Below are positions 36,030 to 46,557 of a DNA stretch of 64,000 nucleotides, piece after piece (within the stretch, counting starts at the first letter, position 1; every line of letters starts with the position of its first letter). Origin of the DNA: Herbaspirillum frisingense GSF30 (lineage in GTDB: Bacteria; Pseudomonadota; Gammaproteobacteria; Burkholderiales; Burkholderiaceae_D); assembly GCF_000300975.2 (NCBI RefSeq), contig NZ_AEEC02000011.1, positions 80,953-144,952 on the forward strand. Reading direction: 5' to 3'. Under the pieces are notes generated by a model that worked only from the letters and a program-made list of their open reading frames with translations, had not been told where the DNA came from and ran no database searches. A program made the translations under genes and the position numbers.

Positions 36030-37244
36030 TCAGGCCGGCTGCATCTGGCCGGCGGTCTTGGTGGTGCGGATGAACAGGCTCACCAGCACCGAGAACAGGG
36101 CCGCCGCGATCAGGAAGCCGAAGGCGTAGTCATAGTTGGCGAAGGCGCTGACCAGGAAGCCGATCACCAGCGGCGAGATGAAGCCGGCCAGTTGACCACC
36201 CAGGTTGACCATGCCCACGCCGCTGCCCACCAGTTGCGCCTGCAGCATCTTGGTCGGCAGCGCGATGCAGGTGGCCAGCACGAAGGACTTGAAGAAGTAG
36301 GCCAGGCATTGCCAGGCGATCACACCCTCGACCGTGGCGGCGGTGTACATGCAATAGACGAACACCGCCGTCAGCAGAGAACTGGCGATCAGCAGGATCT
36401 TCTCGCGGCCGTCGAAGAAGCGCACCATCACCCAGCCGCCGATGGCGGTAGACAGGCCGGCCATGATGTAGGGCAAGGGCAGCAAGAGGCCGACCGCCTT
36501 CAGGTTCAGGCCGCGCACGGTCATCAGGTAGGTCGGCATCCAGCTGTCCAGGCCCTTGTTGATGATGGACAGGCCAAACCACACCGCCACGATCTGCCAC
36601 ATCAGCGGCATCTGCAGCAGCGCCTTGAAGGCGGCCTTGTTGATGGCCTTGCTGCCCGCCGCGCCATGGCGTACCGGACGCACGCAGAACCAGTACACCA
36701 GCGCAAACACCAGACCGGCGATACCGATGGTATGGAACACGGCCCGCCAGCCGAAATGCAGGATCAGCGGCGCAATCAGCAGCGGCGCCAGCATGCTGCC
36801 CACATAGTTGGACGACATCAGCAGCGAAGACATCTTGGGCCGTTCCTCGCGGGTGAAATGCTCGGCCACACCCTTCACGCTGGCCGCCGGGAAGGCGCCC
36901 TCGCCCATGCCGAACACGAAGCGGATCACCACCAGGCTGGTGATGGACCAGGCCATGCCGGTCACGCCCGTGAAGAGCGACCACAGCAGGATGGAGATGA
37001 CGATCACCGGGCGCGAACCAAAGCGGTCGGCCAGCCAGCCGCCCGGCAGTTGCAGCAATGAATAACCGAGGAAGAAACTCGACAGCAGCACGCCCAGTTC
37101 GGCCGGCTTCAGCTGGAACTCACTGGCGATCTGGGTGGCTGCGAAGGTGATCGCCGCCCGGTCGATGTAGGAGACGCACCAGCCCAGATACAGCAAGACC
37201 AGCACCAGGTATTTGTACTTGCCCTTCGTTACCGCAGCATCCAT
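36030..37244 (-). CDS. MFS transporter, ACS (organic anion) type
   Basis: A 404-residue, 12-helix symporter. Family signs are YLGWCVSYIDRAAITFAATQI (helix 1), GYSLLQLPGGWLADRFGSRPVIV (helix 2 and loop), RFVFGMGEGAFPAASVKGVAEHF (helix 4 and loop) and a second-half GGWVMVRFFDGREKILL. First gene of the MFS-amidase-ridA-oxidoreductase set, divergent from a LysR gene, so it probably imports the substrate of that module. GAAGGG upstream of the ATG. Confidence 0.87.
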   Translation of the reverse strand: MDAAVTKGKYKYLVLVLLYLGWCVSYIDRAAITFAATQIASEFQLKPAELGVLLSSFFLGYSLLQLPGGWLADRFGSRPVIVISILLWSLFTGVTGMAWSITSLVVIRFVFGMGEGAFPAASVKGVAEHFTREERPKMSSLLMSSNYVGSMLAPLLIAPLILHFGWRAVFHTIGIAGLVFALVYWFCVRPVRHGAAGSKAINKAAFKALLQMPLMWQIVAVWFGLSIINKGLDSWMPTYLMTVRGLNLKAVGLLLPLPYIMAGLSTAIGGWVMVRFFDGREKILLIASSLLTAVFVYCMYTAATVEGVIAWQCLAYFFKSFVLATCIALPTKMLQAQLVGSGVGMVNLGGQLAGFISPLVIGFLVSAFANYDYAFGFLIAAALFSVLVSLFIRTTKTAGQMQPA

Positions 37245-37348
37245 GAAGCATTCCCTTCCGGCATGACGACGGTCGCACGCCGTCGATTCGTGGATTCATC
37301 CTAAGCCGGCCCATGGTTTGCCACAAGTACAAGTTTTCGAATAACTGA

Positions 37349-37363
37349 TTGCCGAATCGGCAA
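37349..37363. promoter_or_regulatory. Probable LysR operator between divergent genes
   Basis: A perfect inverted repeat TTGCCG-AAT-CGGCAA containing the T-N11-A pattern of LysR regulators, 19 bases before the LysR start and about 105 before the MFS start. A direct repeat ACAAGTACAAGT lies just upstream. Confidence 0.68.
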
Positions 37364-37382
37364 ACCGATCTACAATCTTGGC

Positions 37383-38321
37383 ATGTCCATCATCCATACC
37401 CGCGTGCTGCAGGAGACTGCGGTGCGCTACTTCCTCGAAGTCGTGCGGCGCGGCTCCATCACCGAGGCCGCCAACACGCTCAATGTCGCCTCCTCGGCCA
37501 TCAGCCGCCAGATTGCACGGCTGGAGGCGGAGCTGGACACGCCCCTGTTCGAGCGCGTTTCACGCGGCATGCGCCCCAATGCCGCCGGCGAATTGCTGGC
37601 CGCGCATGCCTTGCGCATGCAGCTGGAGGCCGACCGCATCGGCAATGAACTGGCGGCCCTGAAGGGGTTGCGGCGCGGCGAGGTCAAGCTGGCCACCACC
37701 GAGGGTTTTGCGCTGGAGTTCGTGCCGGCCGCCATCGAACATTTCTGCCGCCAGCACAAGGGCATACGCTTCCAGCTGACGGTGGGCAATGCGGTGCATG
37801 TGGCGCAGCAGATCCGCGAAGGCGCGGTCGATCTGGGCCTGACCTTCACCATGGCACCGGACCCCGACATCAAGGTCGAGTTTGCCCAGCGCGCGCCGAT
37901 CATGGCGGTGATGCGACCGGACCACGAACTGGCCCATCGGCGCCAGGTCACGCTCTCGGAACTGGTGCCCTACCCGCTGGCCATGCCGCAGAAGAACATC
38001 ACCATGCGCCGCCTGATCGATGCCTGCTGCAGCCGTCGCAACGTGCTGCTGGAACCGACCATGGCGGCCGATTCCATCAGCGCCCTGCTGTACTTCGTGA
38101 TGTCGGGCAATGGCATCGGCTTCTCGGCGGCACTGCCCATCCGCAGGCTGGTGCGCGAGGGGCAACTGGTGGCACTGCCGATCCGCGACAAGGACATGAA
38201 CACCCTGCAACTGGAAATCCAGTCCCTGGCCGGGCGTACCCTGCCCGATGCGGCCCGGGCCTTTCTGAACACCCTCATTGCGCGTGCCAGCACTCCGCAT
38301 GCCGGCTCCTGGCCGGCCTAG
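37383..38321 (+). CDS. LysR-family transcriptional regulator
   Basis: 312 residues: a winged HTH (about 12-70: YFLEVVRRGSITEAANTLNV, SSAISRQIARLEAELDTPLFERV) and an effector-binding domain (about 95-300). It is divergent from the MFS-amidase-ridA-oxidase set and likely activates it on the imported compound, binding the palindrome at 37349-37363. The last four bases overlap the convergent TetR gene. The ribosome-binding site is weak. Confidence 0.9.
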   Translation: MSIIHTRVLQETAVRYFLEVVRRGSITEAANTLNVASSAISRQIARLEAELDTPLFERVSRGMRPNAAGELLAAHALRMQLEADRIGNELAALKGLRRGEVKLATTEGFALEFVPAAIEHFCRQHKGIRFQLTVGNAVHVAQQIREGAVDLGLTFTMAPDPDIKVEFAQRAPIMAVMRPDHELAHRRQVTLSELVPYPLAMPQKNITMRRLIDACCSRRNVLLEPTMAADSISALLYFVMSGNGIGFSAALPIRRLVREGQLVALPIRDKDMNTLQLEIQSLAGRTLPDAARAFLNTLIARASTPHAGSWPA

Positions 38322-38935
38322 GCTTCTTCCGGCTCCAGAGCACTGGCACCTTGCAGCACCAGCAGCGGCGCCAGGTGGAAGGAGCGCTCCAGGCGTGCCT
38401 GCGGGTCTTCCATGTGCTCGGCGACCACGCCCATGCAGGCCGCCACCAGGCAATGCGCCACATCGATGGGCGTCAATCCGCGCCGCAGCTCGCCCCTCTC
38501 GTAGGCGATATTGAGCACTGCCGTGAGGTGATCCAGCGCCCGCAGGCTCAGGATTTCCAGGCGCTCACCCAGTTCCTCGGGCAATTCGGGCGTGCCGCGA
38601 TAACGCAACACGACTTCCATGCGCCGCCGCTGGCGGACATCACGCAGGCAATCCAGCATCTTCAGCCACAGCACCTCGCGCAGCAGGAGCAGCGGCTGGT
38701 CGCTCTGGCGATAGACCGCCAGCTCGCCACCGATGTCGAAAGGCCAGACCATGTCTTCGAAGACCGCCTTGACCAGCGCCGTCTTGTCGGGAAAGTGCCA
38801 GTACACCGCCCCGCGGGTGAAGGCTGCACTGGCGGCTACGTGTTCCAGCGTGGTGGCCCGTACGCCGCGCCGGGCGAACGCCGCCAGCGCGGCGTCGAGC
38901 AGGATGGCGCGGGTCCGGTCGGCACGCGAGGTCAT
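38318..38935 (-). CDS. TetR-family regulator (AcrR/TtgR-like)
   Basis: 205 residues with an N-terminal TetR HTH (about 8-55: [47 protein letters not shown]) and a helical ligand domain with the AcrR/TtgR-type C-terminal stretch. Its start overlaps the stop of the outer-membrane factor gene by four bases (38932-38935), so it is the last gene of the efflux operon. It is a second TetR protein beside the divergent one at 44.9 kb. Confidence 0.9.
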   Translation of the reverse strand: MTSRADRTRAILLDAALAAFARRGVRATTLEHVAASAAFTRGAVYWHFPDKTALVKAVFEDMVWPFDIGGELAVYRQSDQPLLLLREVLWLKMLDCLRDVRQRRRMEVVLRYRGTPELPEELGERLEILSLRALDHLTAVLNIAYERGELRRGLTPIDVAHCLVAACMGVVAEHMEDPQARLERSFHLAPLLVLQGASALEPEEA

Positions 38936-40434
38936 GGCGCAGCGGTGGCAAGGTCGCCGGTCACCGGCGTTCCTGTGCGCTCTATCCAGCCGCCGCCCAG
39001 GGTCTTGTAGAAGGTCACCAGGTTGGTCCAGCGCGATAGCTGCGTGCCGATCAGGGTCTTCTGCGCCGAATACAGCGTGCGCTGTGAATCCAGCAGGGTC
39101 AGGTAGCTATCCACCCCGCTGTTGAAGCGCGCCTGCGAGAGCCGGTACGCCTCCCCGCTGGCCTCGACCAGTGCTTCCTGGGCCTGCAGCTGGCGGCCCA
39201 GGGTATTGCGCTGGGCCAGAGCGTCGGAGACTTCCTGGAACGCGGTCTGGATGGCTTTCTCGTATTGCGCCACGCTGATATCGCGGCTGACGGTGGCGAT
39301 GTCGAGGTTGGCCTGGTTGGCGCCCCCATCGAAGATCGGCAACGAAATCTGCGGCACGAAACTCCAGGAACCTGAACCGCCCTTGAACAGCCCTGCCAGG
39401 CGCGCGCTGGCGGTGCCGGCGTCGGCAGTCAGGCCGATGCTGGGATAGAAGGCCGCGCGCGCAGCGCCGATATTGGCATTGGCCGCACGCAGGTTGCGCT
39501 CGGCTTCGACGATGTCGGCCCGCCGCTGCAACAGTTCGGAGGGCAGCCCCGGCGGGATGGTCGCGAGAGGGCTGGCGGCGGCCAGTGCCGTATCCGGCAA
39601 GCCATTGGGCAGCAGGCGTTGCGGCAGGTCCTTGCCGACCAGCAGCACCAGGGCATTACGGTCCTGATCGACCTGGGCGGTGTAGCTTTCCACGTCGACC
39701 CGCGCACTCTCCACACTGGTCTGCGCCTGGCGCAAGGTCAGCGCCGAGGCCGAGCCCAGTTCGGCACTGCGCTGCGTGAGCGCATAGCTGCTGCTCTGGC
39801 TGGCCAGCGTGTCCCTGGCCAGGCGCAGCCGGTCCTGGTCGGACGCCAGCGTCAGCCAGGCCGTGGCGACTTCGGCGATCAGGCTGATCTGGGTACTGCG
39901 TCGCGCTTCGCCGGTGGACAGGAAAGATTGCAGCGCCTGCTCCTTGAGGCTGCGTACGCGTCCGAACAGGTCCAGCTCATAGGCACTGAAACCCAGCGTG
40001 GCGGTATAGCTGCGCGCCGTCAGCGCGCGGCCGGTAGCAGAAAGATCGGCTGGCGTGCGGCTGGCCGATTCGCTGGTGGCGGCATTGATGGTCGGGAACA
40101 GCGCCGCCCGCTCCACACCATATTGCGCACGGGCCTTTTCGATATTGAGTACCGCCACGCGCAGGTCGCGGTTGTTGGCCAGGGCCAGTGCGATCACGTC
40201 TTGCAATACCGGATCGGTGAAGACATCACGCCAGCCGATATCGGCCACGGCGGTGGTGGTGGCGGTGGCTGTGGTGGCCGCGCCGGTATCACCCGAGAAG
40301 TGCGCGGCCACCGGTGCTGCCGGCCGCTGGTAGTCCGGCATCAGGGTGCAGCCGCCCAGCAGCATGGCCACCAGCAAAGGCGTCATCAGTACACGGAAAG
40401 GGCGTGCGGCGTGCGGGGTCAGGGAAGGTGTCAT
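38932..40434 (-). CDS. Outer-membrane efflux lipoprotein (OprM/NodT family)
   Basis: 500 residues. A lipoprotein signal ends in LLGGC; the mature part is the TolC-like trimeric channel with repeated helical hairpins ([20 protein letters not shown], then [20 protein letters not shown] and [13 protein letters not shown] near the end). It forms the outer-membrane duct of the RND pump. The start is one base past the pump gene's stop, and CGGAG upstream gives the ribosome-binding site. Full length for the family (about 470-510). Confidence 0.93.
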   Translation of the reverse strand: MTPSLTPHAARPFRVLMTPLLVAMLLGGCTLMPDYQRPAAPVAAHFSGDTGAATTATATTTAVADIGWRDVFTDPVLQDVIALALANNRDLRVAVLNIEKARAQYGVERAALFPTINAATSESASRTPADLSATGRALTARSYTATLGFSAYELDLFGRVRSLKEQALQSFLSTGEARRSTQISLIAEVATAWLTLASDQDRLRLARDTLASQSSSYALTQRSAELGSASALTLRQAQTSVESARVDVESYTAQVDQDRNALVLLVGKDLPQRLLPNGLPDTALAAASPLATIPPGLPSELLQRRADIVEAERNLRAANANIGAARAAFYPSIGLTADAGTASARLAGLFKGGSGSWSFVPQISLPIFDGGANQANLDIATVSRDISVAQYEKAIQTAFQEVSDALAQRNTLGRQLQAQEALVEASGEAYRLSQARFNSGVDSYLTLLDSQRTLYSAQKTLIGTQLSRWTNLVTFYKTLGGGWIERTGTPVTGDLATAAP

Positions 40435-40435
40435 G

Positions 40436-43400
40436 TCAGTGCTCCGGAGAGATCGCGGCCTGGGCCTGCGATGCGGGGGAAGGCTTGCGAGCGAACAGCT
40501 TCATGATGATCACGAAGAACAGCGGCACGAAGAAGATCGCCAGTACCGTGCCGGAGAGCATGCCCCCGATCACGGCCGTACCCAGCGCATGCTGTGCGCC
40601 GGCACCGGCGCCACTGCCCAGCACCAGCGGCAGCACGCCCAGGATGAAGGCCATCGAGGTCATCAGGATCGGCCGCAGGCGCATGCGTACCGCTTCCAGG
40701 GTGGCCTCGACCAGGTCCCTGCCGCTCTCGTACAGGTCCTTGGCAAACTCCACGATCAGGATGGCGTTCTTGCAGGCCAGGCCGATGGTGGTCAACAGGC
40801 CGACCTGGAAATAGACATCGTTCATCTTCCAGGTCAGGATGGCGCCCAGCAGCGCGCCGAACACCCCCAGCGGCACCACCAGGATCACCGAGAACGGCAC
40901 CGCCCAGCTCTCGTAGAGCGCCGCCAGCGCCAGGAACACGATCAGGATCGAGATCGCATAGAGGATGCCGGTCTTGCCACTGGAGGCCTTCTCTTGCAGC
41001 GACAGGCCGGTCCACTCGTAGCCGATGCCGGGCGGCATCTTGGCCAGTGCCGCCTCGACGATGGCCATGGCCTGGCCGCTGGAGGCTGCCCCCGGCAGGG
41101 CCATCCCCAGTATCTCCATGGATGGCACACCGTTGTAGCGTTCCAGACGCGGCGAACCGGACGTCCAGCTGGCCGTGGAGAAGGCGCTGAACGGGACCAT
41201 GGTGCCGGCGCTGTTGCGTACATACCAGCGGTCGATATCCGAGGGCAGCATGCGGTATTGCGCATCGCCCTGCAGCATCACCTTCTTGACCCGGCCCTTG
41301 TCGATGAAGTCGTTGACATAGCTGCTACCCCAGGCCGTGGCGATGGTGTCATTGATGTCCGACATCGCTACGCCCAATGCACCGGCCTTGTCGGTATCGA
41401 CCTGCAGGCGGAACTCGGGCGTATCCTCCAGTCCGTTGGGGCGCACCGCGACCAGTCGCTTGTCCTGCGCCAACGTAGCCAGCAACTGGTTGCGTGCCTG
41501 CATCAGCGCGGCGTGACCAAGGTTGGCCTCGTCCTTCAACATCAGGTCGAAACCGGTCGCATTACCCAGTTCGGACACCGCCGGCGGCGCGAAGGCGAAC
41601 ACCTTGGCGTCGCGCATGCCGGCAAACGCCGCGCCGGCCTTGGCGGCCACATCGGTCACGGACAGCCCTGGTCCCTTGCGCTCATCCCACGGCTTGAGCT
41701 TGATGAAGGCAAAGCCCATGTTCTGGCCACTACCTGCGAAGCTGAAACCGGAGACCGCAAAAACACCCGAGACCGCATCCTTCTGGTCCACCAGGAAATG
41801 CTGCTCGACCTGGCGGATGACTTCGTCGGTGCGCGCCTTGGTCGCACCGGAGGGCAATTGCAGGATGGCGAACAGCGTTCCCTGATCCTCATCGGGCAGG
41901 AAGCCCACCGGCAGCTTCATGAAGCCCGTCACGACCAGCGCCAGCAGCACGGCGTAGCCAGCCATGTAACGCCAGCCGCGCGCCAGCATGTGACGCACGA
42001 TGCCCTGGTAACGATGGTTACCGCGATCGAACTGGCGGTTGAACCAGCCGAAGAAGCCGCTGGTGGCCAGCGCATGGCCTTTGGCGGCCGGCTTGAGCAA
42101 GGTCGCGCACAGGGCCGGAGTAAGCACGATGGCCACCAGCACGGACAGTGTCATGGCCGAAACGATGGTGATGGAGAACTGGCGATAGATCACGCCGGTC
42201 GAGCCACTGAAGAAGGCCATCGGCACAAACACCGCGGCCAGCACCAGGGCCACGCCCACCAGCGCACCGGTGATCTGGCCCATCGACTTGCGGGTCGCCT
42301 CCTTGGGCGGCAAGCCCTCCTCGGACATCACCCGCTCGACGTTTTCCACCACCACGATGGCATCGTCGACCAACAGACCGATGGCCAGCACCATCGCAAA
42401 CATGGTCAGGGTGTTGATGGTGAAACCGAACGCGGCCAGCACACCGAAGGTCCCCAGCAGCACCACCGGCACGGCGATGGTGGGGATCAGCGTGGCACGC
42501 AAATTCTGCAGGAACAGGTACATCACCAAGAACACCAGCACCACGGCTTCGATCAGGGTGCGCACCACTTCCTCGATGGAGATACGCACGAAGGGTGTGG
42601 TGTCATAGGGCTTCTGCACCTTCATCCCGGCAGGGAAGAATTTTTCCAGCTGGGCCACCCGGGCGTCGATGGCCTTGACCGTATCGAGCGCATTGGCGCC
42701 GGTGGCCAGCTTGATGGCCAGGCCGGCCGCCGGCTTGCCGTTGTAACGCCCCACCGAGGTATAGCTCTCGCTCCCGAGTTCGATGCGGGCCACGTCACGC
42801 AACTTGACCCGGGCGCCGTCGGTGAGGGTGCGCAGCACGATGTTCTGGAACTGCTCGGCCGTACGCAGGCGGGTCTGGGCGGTGATGGTGGCGTTGATCT
42901 GCTGGTTCTCGGCAGCCGGCAGACCGCCCAGCTGGCCAGAGGACACCTGCACGTTCTGCGCCTGGATGGCATTCTTCACATCCAGCGGGGTGAGCCCGTA
43001 GCTGTTGAGCTTGTTGGGATCGAGCCAGATCCGCATCGCATACTGTGAGCCGAACAAGGTGGTGTCCCCCACGCCGTCGACCCGGCTGAGGGCATCCTGG
43101 ATGTTGGCCGCTACATAGTCCGACAGGTCCGAGCCGCTCATGCTGCCGTCTTCGGAGGTGAAGGCCAGCACATTGAGGAAATTGGTGGCGGACTTGGTCA
43201 CCGTGATGCCCTGCTGCTGCACTTCGGAGGGCAGCAGAGGCGTGGCCAGCGACAGCTTGTTCTGTACCTGCACCTGGGCGGTGTCCGGGTTGGTGCCGTT
43301 CTCGAAGGTCAGCGTGATGGTAACGGTGCCGGAAGACTCGCTGGTGGAAGCCATGTAGCTCAGACGATCCAGACCCTTCATCTTCTGTTCGATGATCTGG

Positions 43401-43585
43401 GTCACGGTGTCTTCCAACGTCTTGGCCGAGGCACCGGGATAGTTGGCCGTAATGGCGATGGCAGGAGGCGCGATGGCCGGGTACTGCGCAATCGGCAGGG
43501 TCAGCACCGAGACGGCGCCGGCCAGCATGACGATGATGGCGAGTACCCAGGCGAAGATGGGGCGGTCAATGAAGAAGCGAGCCAT
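40436..43585 (-). CDS. RND multidrug efflux pump, HAE1 (AcrB/MexB) type
   Basis: 1049 residues, the usual AcrB length, 12 membrane helices with two large periplasmic loops. Signatures: [20 protein letters not shown] at the start, GGVGDT-like [11 protein letters not shown], the proton-relay Asp pair in [18 protein letters not shown], and the second-half [17 protein letters not shown]. It exports drugs and other amphipathic compounds from periplasm or membrane, driven by proton influx. It is between the adaptor and outer-membrane genes in one operon. Confidence 0.96.
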   Translation of the reverse strand: MARFFIDRPIFAWVLAIIVMLAGAVSVLTLPIAQYPAIAPPAIAITANYPGASAKTLEDTVTQIIEQKMKGLDRLSYMASTSESSGTVTITLTFENGTNPDTAQVQVQNKLSLATPLLPSEVQQQGITVTKSATNFLNVLAFTSEDGSMSGSDLSDYVAANIQDALSRVDGVGDTTLFGSQYAMRIWLDPNKLNSYGLTPLDVKNAIQAQNVQVSSGQLGGLPAAENQQINATITAQTRLRTAEQFQNIVLRTLTDGARVKLRDVARIELGSESYTSVGRYNGKPAAGLAIKLATGANALDTVKAIDARVAQLEKFFPAGMKVQKPYDTTPFVRISIEEVVRTLIEAVVLVFLVMYLFLQNLRATLIPTIAVPVVLLGTFGVLAAFGFTINTLTMFAMVLAIGLLVDDAIVVVENVERVMSEEGLPPKEATRKSMGQITGALVGVALVLAAVFVPMAFFSGSTGVIYRQFSITIVSAMTLSVLVAIVLTPALCATLLKPAAKGHALATSGFFGWFNRQFDRGNHRYQGIVRHMLARGWRYMAGYAVLLALVVTGFMKLPVGFLPDEDQGTLFAILQLPSGATKARTDEVIRQVEQHFLVDQKDAVSGVFAVSGFSFAGSGQNMGFAFIKLKPWDERKGPGLSVTDVAAKAGAAFAGMRDAKVFAFAPPAVSELGNATGFDLMLKDEANLGHAALMQARNQLLATLAQDKRLVAVRPNGLEDTPEFRLQVDTDKAGALGVAMSDINDTIATAWGSSYVNDFIDKGRVKKVMLQGDAQYRMLPSDIDRWYVRNSAGTMVPFSAFSTASWTSGSPRLERYNGVPSMEILGMALPGAASSGQAMAIVEAALAKMPPGIGYEWTGLSLQEKASSGKTGILYAISILIVFLALAALYESWAVPFSVILVVPLGVFGALLGAILTWKMNDVYFQVGLLTTIGLACKNAILIVEFAKDLYESGRDLVEATLEAVRMRLRPILMTSMAFILGVLPLVLGSGAGAGAQHALGTAVIGGMLSGTVLAIFFVPLFFVIIMKLFARKPSPASQAQAAISPEH

Positions 43586-43601
43586 GATGTGTCCTCGCTT
43601 C

Positions 43602-44771
43602 TCAGTTGGAGGCGGTGGTGCTGGCCACGGCGGTCTTGGGCGACCACGGCACCACCTTCACCTTGGCACCGGGGGTGGCCCGCTGCACGCCATCGACCAC
43701 CAGTTGATCGCCTTCCTTGAGGCCGCTGCTGACCAGCCATTGGTCCCCGATGGCGCGGTCGGTCACCAGTGCTCGCAGCTCCACCACGCCCTGGGCATTG
43801 ACCACCAGCGCCTGCGGCTTGCCGGCACCGTCGCGACTGACCGCCTGCTGCGGCACCAGCAGGCCCTGCTGGCGTACCCCCTCCTGCAACACCGCACGCA
43901 CATACATGCCTGGCAGCAGGACCGTGCCCGGGTTGGGGAACACCGCGCGCAAGGTGATGGCGCCAGTGTCCTGGTTGACGGTCACATCCGAGAATTGCAG
44001 CGTCCCTTCCTGGGCGTAGGTACGGCCGTTTTCCAGAATCAGGCGTACCTTGGCGCCATTGCCGGACTTCTGCAGCTCGCCGTTGGTCAGGGCTTCCTTC
44101 AGGTTCAACCAGGCGGTACTGGACTGGGTGACATCGACATAGATGGGATCAAGCTGCTGGATGGTGGTCAGCGCCGTGGTCTGGCTGGCCGTCACCAGCG
44201 CCCCCGCCGTCACGCTGGACTTGCCGATGCGGCCCGAGATCGGGGCATCGACCTTGGCATAGTCCAGATTGATGCGGCTGGTCTGCACGTTGGCGCGCGC
44301 CGAACCGACATCGGCCTCGGCTTCGCCCAGCGAAGCCACCGCGTCATCGTAATCCTGCTGACTGACCGCCTTGATGGCCACCAGCTCCTTGTAGCGACTG
44401 GCCTTCAGACGCGCCGTACGGACCGAGGCCTCGGCCTTGGCCAGCGCGGCCACGCTGCTGTCATAGGCGGCCTGGTAGCTGGCCGGATTGATCTGGTACA
44501 AGACCTGGCCTGACTTGACGTCGCTGCCCTCCCGGAAATTGCGCACCTTGATGATGCCATTGACCTGCGGCCGCACGTCGGCGATCTGGTAGGGCGAGGT
44601 ACGCCCCGGCAGCTCGGTCTGCAACTCCACCGGCTGGGCATGTACGGTCATCACACCCAGCACCGGCGTGCCGGCGGCTGGCGGTGCACCGCCTGGCGGC
44701 TTGCCGCAGGCACTGAGCACACTGATGATCGCCAGCACGGTGAAGGGTTTTACGATGGGGGAAGTGCGCAT
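43602..44771 (-). CDS. Periplasmic adaptor lipoprotein of the RND efflux system (AcrA/MexA type)
   Basis: 389 residues. Lipobox LLSACG (VLSACG) at about residue 22, then the barrel-sandwich ([29 protein letters not shown]), an alpha hairpin (about 95-165), beta-barrel and membrane-proximal domains. It joins the inner-membrane pump to the outer-membrane channel. First gene of the operon; promoter and two palindromes lie upstream, with a divergent TetR gene. Confidence 0.94.
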   Translation of the reverse strand: MRTSPIVKPFTVLAIISVLSACGKPPGGAPPAAGTPVLGVMTVHAQPVELQTELPGRTSPYQIADVRPQVNGIIKVRNFREGSDVKSGQVLYQINPASYQAAYDSSVAALAKAEASVRTARLKASRYKELVAIKAVSQQDYDDAVASLGEAEADVGSARANVQTSRINLDYAKVDAPISGRIGKSSVTAGALVTASQTTALTTIQQLDPIYVDVTQSSTAWLNLKEALTNGELQKSGNGAKVRLILENGRTYAQEGTLQFSDVTVNQDTGAITLRAVFPNPGTVLLPGMYVRAVLQEGVRQQGLLVPQQAVSRDGAGKPQALVVNAQGVVELRALVTDRAIGDQWLVSSGLKEGDQLVVDGVQRATPGAKVKVVPWSPKTAVASTTASN

Positions 44772-44807
44772 GAGGAACTCTCCGAAAGGGAAGAATGATT
44801 TATAACC

Positions 44808-44826
44808 ATACCGAACTGTACGGTAT
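44808..44826. promoter_or_regulatory. Palindrome overlapping the efflux operon -10
   Basis: Perfect ATACCG-N7-CGGTAT, with outer AACC/GGTT symmetry. It overlaps the predicted -10 of the adaptor gene (AATAAT on the minus strand), a good position for repression. Confidence 0.6.
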
Positions 44827-44854
44827 TATTGGTTGACACCATTCGGCGAGTCAA
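44825..44854 (-). promoter_or_regulatory. Predicted promoter of the RND efflux operon
   Basis: On the minus strand TTGACT (44854-44849), 18 bases, AATAAT (44830-44825). The -10 is inside the ATACCG palindrome. Confidence 0.55.
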
Positions 44855-44862
44855 GCAATACT
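44833..44862 (+). promoter_or_regulatory. Predicted promoter of the divergent TetR gene
   Basis: TTGACA (44833-44838), 18 bases, AATACT (44857-44862). It overlaps the opposing efflux promoter, so the two cannot be occupied at once. Confidence 0.5.
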
Positions 44863-44866
44863 GAAC

Positions 44867-44889
44867 ACATCTGTACGAAAAACAGATGT
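44867..44889. promoter_or_regulatory. 23-bp palindrome at the TetR transcription start region
   Basis: Perfect 8-bp arms ACATCTGT / ACAGATGT with seven bases between. Located just after the predicted -10 of the TetR gene, fitting autorepression. An ATG at 44886 falls inside it and is therefore unlikely to be the real start. Confidence 0.68.
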
Positions 44890-44918
44890 CACCGAAATTA
44901 CAACGGGGGAATTTGCAA

Positions 44919-45524
44919 ATGCGGGTAAAGACGGAGGAAAAGCGCGACGCCATCCTGGCGGCGGCGGCTGACGTATTCAAGGAATCGGGCTTTGAAGGCG
45001 CCTCGATGGCCGAGATCTCGGCGCGCATCGGCGGCTCCAAGGGCACCCTGTATGCCTATTTCAAATCGAAGGAAGATCTCTTCGTGGCAGTGACGCACGC
45101 CGTCGCGAAGAAGCAGATAGAACCGGCGCTGGAGACGCTGGACCAGGAAACGGAAGACCTGGAGGCCACTTTGCGCGTGTTTGGAGAAAAGGCGGTCAGT
45201 TTCCTGTGCCAGGAGAGCACCTTGCAGACGCAGCGCATGATCCTGGCCGAAGCCGGTCGCAGCGACATTGGTCGGCGCTTCCATGAAGACGGCCCGAAGC
45301 TGGGCATGCAGCGCATTGCGGCCTTCATGCAGAAACAGATGGCGGCCGGCCGCCTGAAGCAGGCCGACCCCATGCTGGCGACGCTGCAGCTATGCGCCCT
45401 GCTGGATTGCGAGACGGTCAGGCCGATGATGCTGGGGCTGGAGACGTCCATCTCGAAGCCCCGCATCAAACGCATGGTCGGGCGGGCGGTAGAGACCTTC
45501 CTGGCCGCCTACGCGGTGTCGTGA
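44919..45524 (+). CDS. TetR-family regulator of the efflux operon
   Basis: 201 residues with an N-terminal TetR HTH (about 5-50: RDAILAAAADVFKESGFEGASMAEISA, GSKGTLYAYFKSKEDLFVAV) and a helical ligand-binding domain ending in the AefR/TetR_C type region. Divergent from the efflux operon, so most likely its local repressor. The start at 44919 was chosen because GGGGGA lies eight bases upstream and the earlier ATG (44886) is inside a palindromic operator. Confidence 0.88.
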   Translation: MRVKTEEKRDAILAAAADVFKESGFEGASMAEISARIGGSKGTLYAYFKSKEDLFVAVTHAVAKKQIEPALETLDQETEDLEATLRVFGEKAVSFLCQESTLQTQRMILAEAGRSDIGRRFHEDGPKLGMQRIAAFMQKQMAAGRLKQADPMLATLQLCALLDCETVRPMMLGLETSISKPRIKRMVGRAVETFLAAYAVS

Positions 45525-45540
45525 GGAAGCAGGATCACGA

Positions 45541-46317
45541 TCAGGTCACCTGATAAGCCGCCTTCAACATCTTGCGCACGATAGCCTCGAAGAAGATCAC
45601 CGCAAAGCCGTCATTGCGGATCAGTTGCTGGGTCAGGTCGGCGCACTTCTGGCGCACGTCGTCCGGTAACTGCTGGTCTTCGCCGCTCATGGCACGGCCG
45701 GCCACCTGGATTTCGGCGGCGCGCTGTACCGTCCACAGCAGGAAGAAGGCGCGTTCGATATCGCTCTCGCACACTGCCACGCCGTGGTTGCGCAGGACCA
45801 GGATGTGCTTCTGGCCCAGGCTTTGCAGCATGCGCTCCTTCTCTTCCGCGAAGAGCGTGATGCCTTCGAACTCGTGATAACCGATGCGGCCGAACAATTG
45901 CGCGCCGTAGAAGTCGTTGTGCTCAAAGGCACTCTTCTTCATGGTCACCGCCGAGATCGGCGTGGTATGCGTGTGGATCACGCAGCGCAGGTCGTCGCGC
46001 GCACCGTGGATGGCGCTGTGCAGGGCGAAGCCGGCCGGATTGGCCTTGTAGTCGGAAGGCTCTGCCAGTTGCCCGTCCAGGCCGACCTTCAACAGGTTGG
46101 CCGGGGTGACTTCGTTGTAGTTCAGGGCGAAGGGATTGACCAGGTAGTGATGCTCCGGCCCCGGTACCCGCACCGAGATGTGGTTGAAGATCATCTCGGT
46201 CCAGCCCAGGTAATCGACCAGGCGATAGCAGTGGGCCAGCTGGATGCGCAGCGCCCATTCCTGGTCGCTGCAGTGGGCCGGCTTATCTGCGCCGTAGCTG
46301 TATTGCATGATATTCAT
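45541..46317 (-). CDS. Class II aldolase/adducin family protein
   Basis: 258 residues with the class II aldolase/adducin fold. The zinc-binding region HTHTTPISAV, the downstream HILVLRNHGVAVCESDIERAFFLLWTVQRAAEIQV and the N-terminal DYLGWTEMIFNHISVRVPG are typical. Substrates of this superfamily range from sugar phosphates to 3-hydroxy acids, and the actual one is unclear. AAGGAG precedes ATG 46317. It follows the ketopantoate reductase-like gene, separated by the repeat cluster at 46365-46556, and may be the end of the ABC-importer operon. Confidence 0.85.
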   Translation of the reverse strand: MNIMQYSYGADKPAHCSDQEWALRIQLAHCYRLVDYLGWTEMIFNHISVRVPGPEHHYLVNPFALNYNEVTPANLLKVGLDGQLAEPSDYKANPAGFALHSAIHGARDDLRCVIHTHTTPISAVTMKKSAFEHNDFYGAQLFGRIGYHEFEGITLFAEEKERMLQSLGQKHILVLRNHGVAVCESDIERAFFLLWTVQRAAEIQVAGRAMSGEDQQLPDDVRQKCADLTQQLIRNDGFAVIFFEAIVRKMLKAAYQVT

Positions 46318-46364
46318 TGATGGAACTCCTTGATCGAAAACGACGTTCTCTGAAAATAGCGAGG

Positions 46365-46556
46365 ACCGTTCGGACTGAGTAGGTCCGCAGGACCGTATCG
46401 AAGGCGCGGCCATCGTCAATGCGTCAGTGCGTCTTCGATACGCCGCTGCGTGGCTACTCAGTCCGAACGGTAGCCGGGGAATTCCCGCTCACGCTGAAGC
46501 ATCTTCGATACGCCGCTGCGCGGCTACTCGGCCCGGACGGTAGCCGGGGATTCCCG
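46365..46556. repeat. Covarying intergenic repeat, locus B (three units, one tandem duplication)
   Basis: Unit 1 (46365-46404) has inner stem GGTCC-GCA-GGACC. Units 2 (46433-46471) and 3 (46503-46531) are inverted to it. Units 2 and 3 belong to a 70-base tandem duplication that also repeats AGCCGGGGA and CCCGCTCACGCTG. The second copy runs to the stop codon of the ketopantoate reductase-like gene. Confidence 0.85.
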
Positions 46557-46557
46557 C

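Noticed and set aside
40346..43048. 900-residue plus-strand open frame
   Set aside because: It is the antisense shadow of the RND pump gene; the minus-strand product matches AcrB/MexB throughout, the plus product is His/Gln/Gly-rich without any domain.
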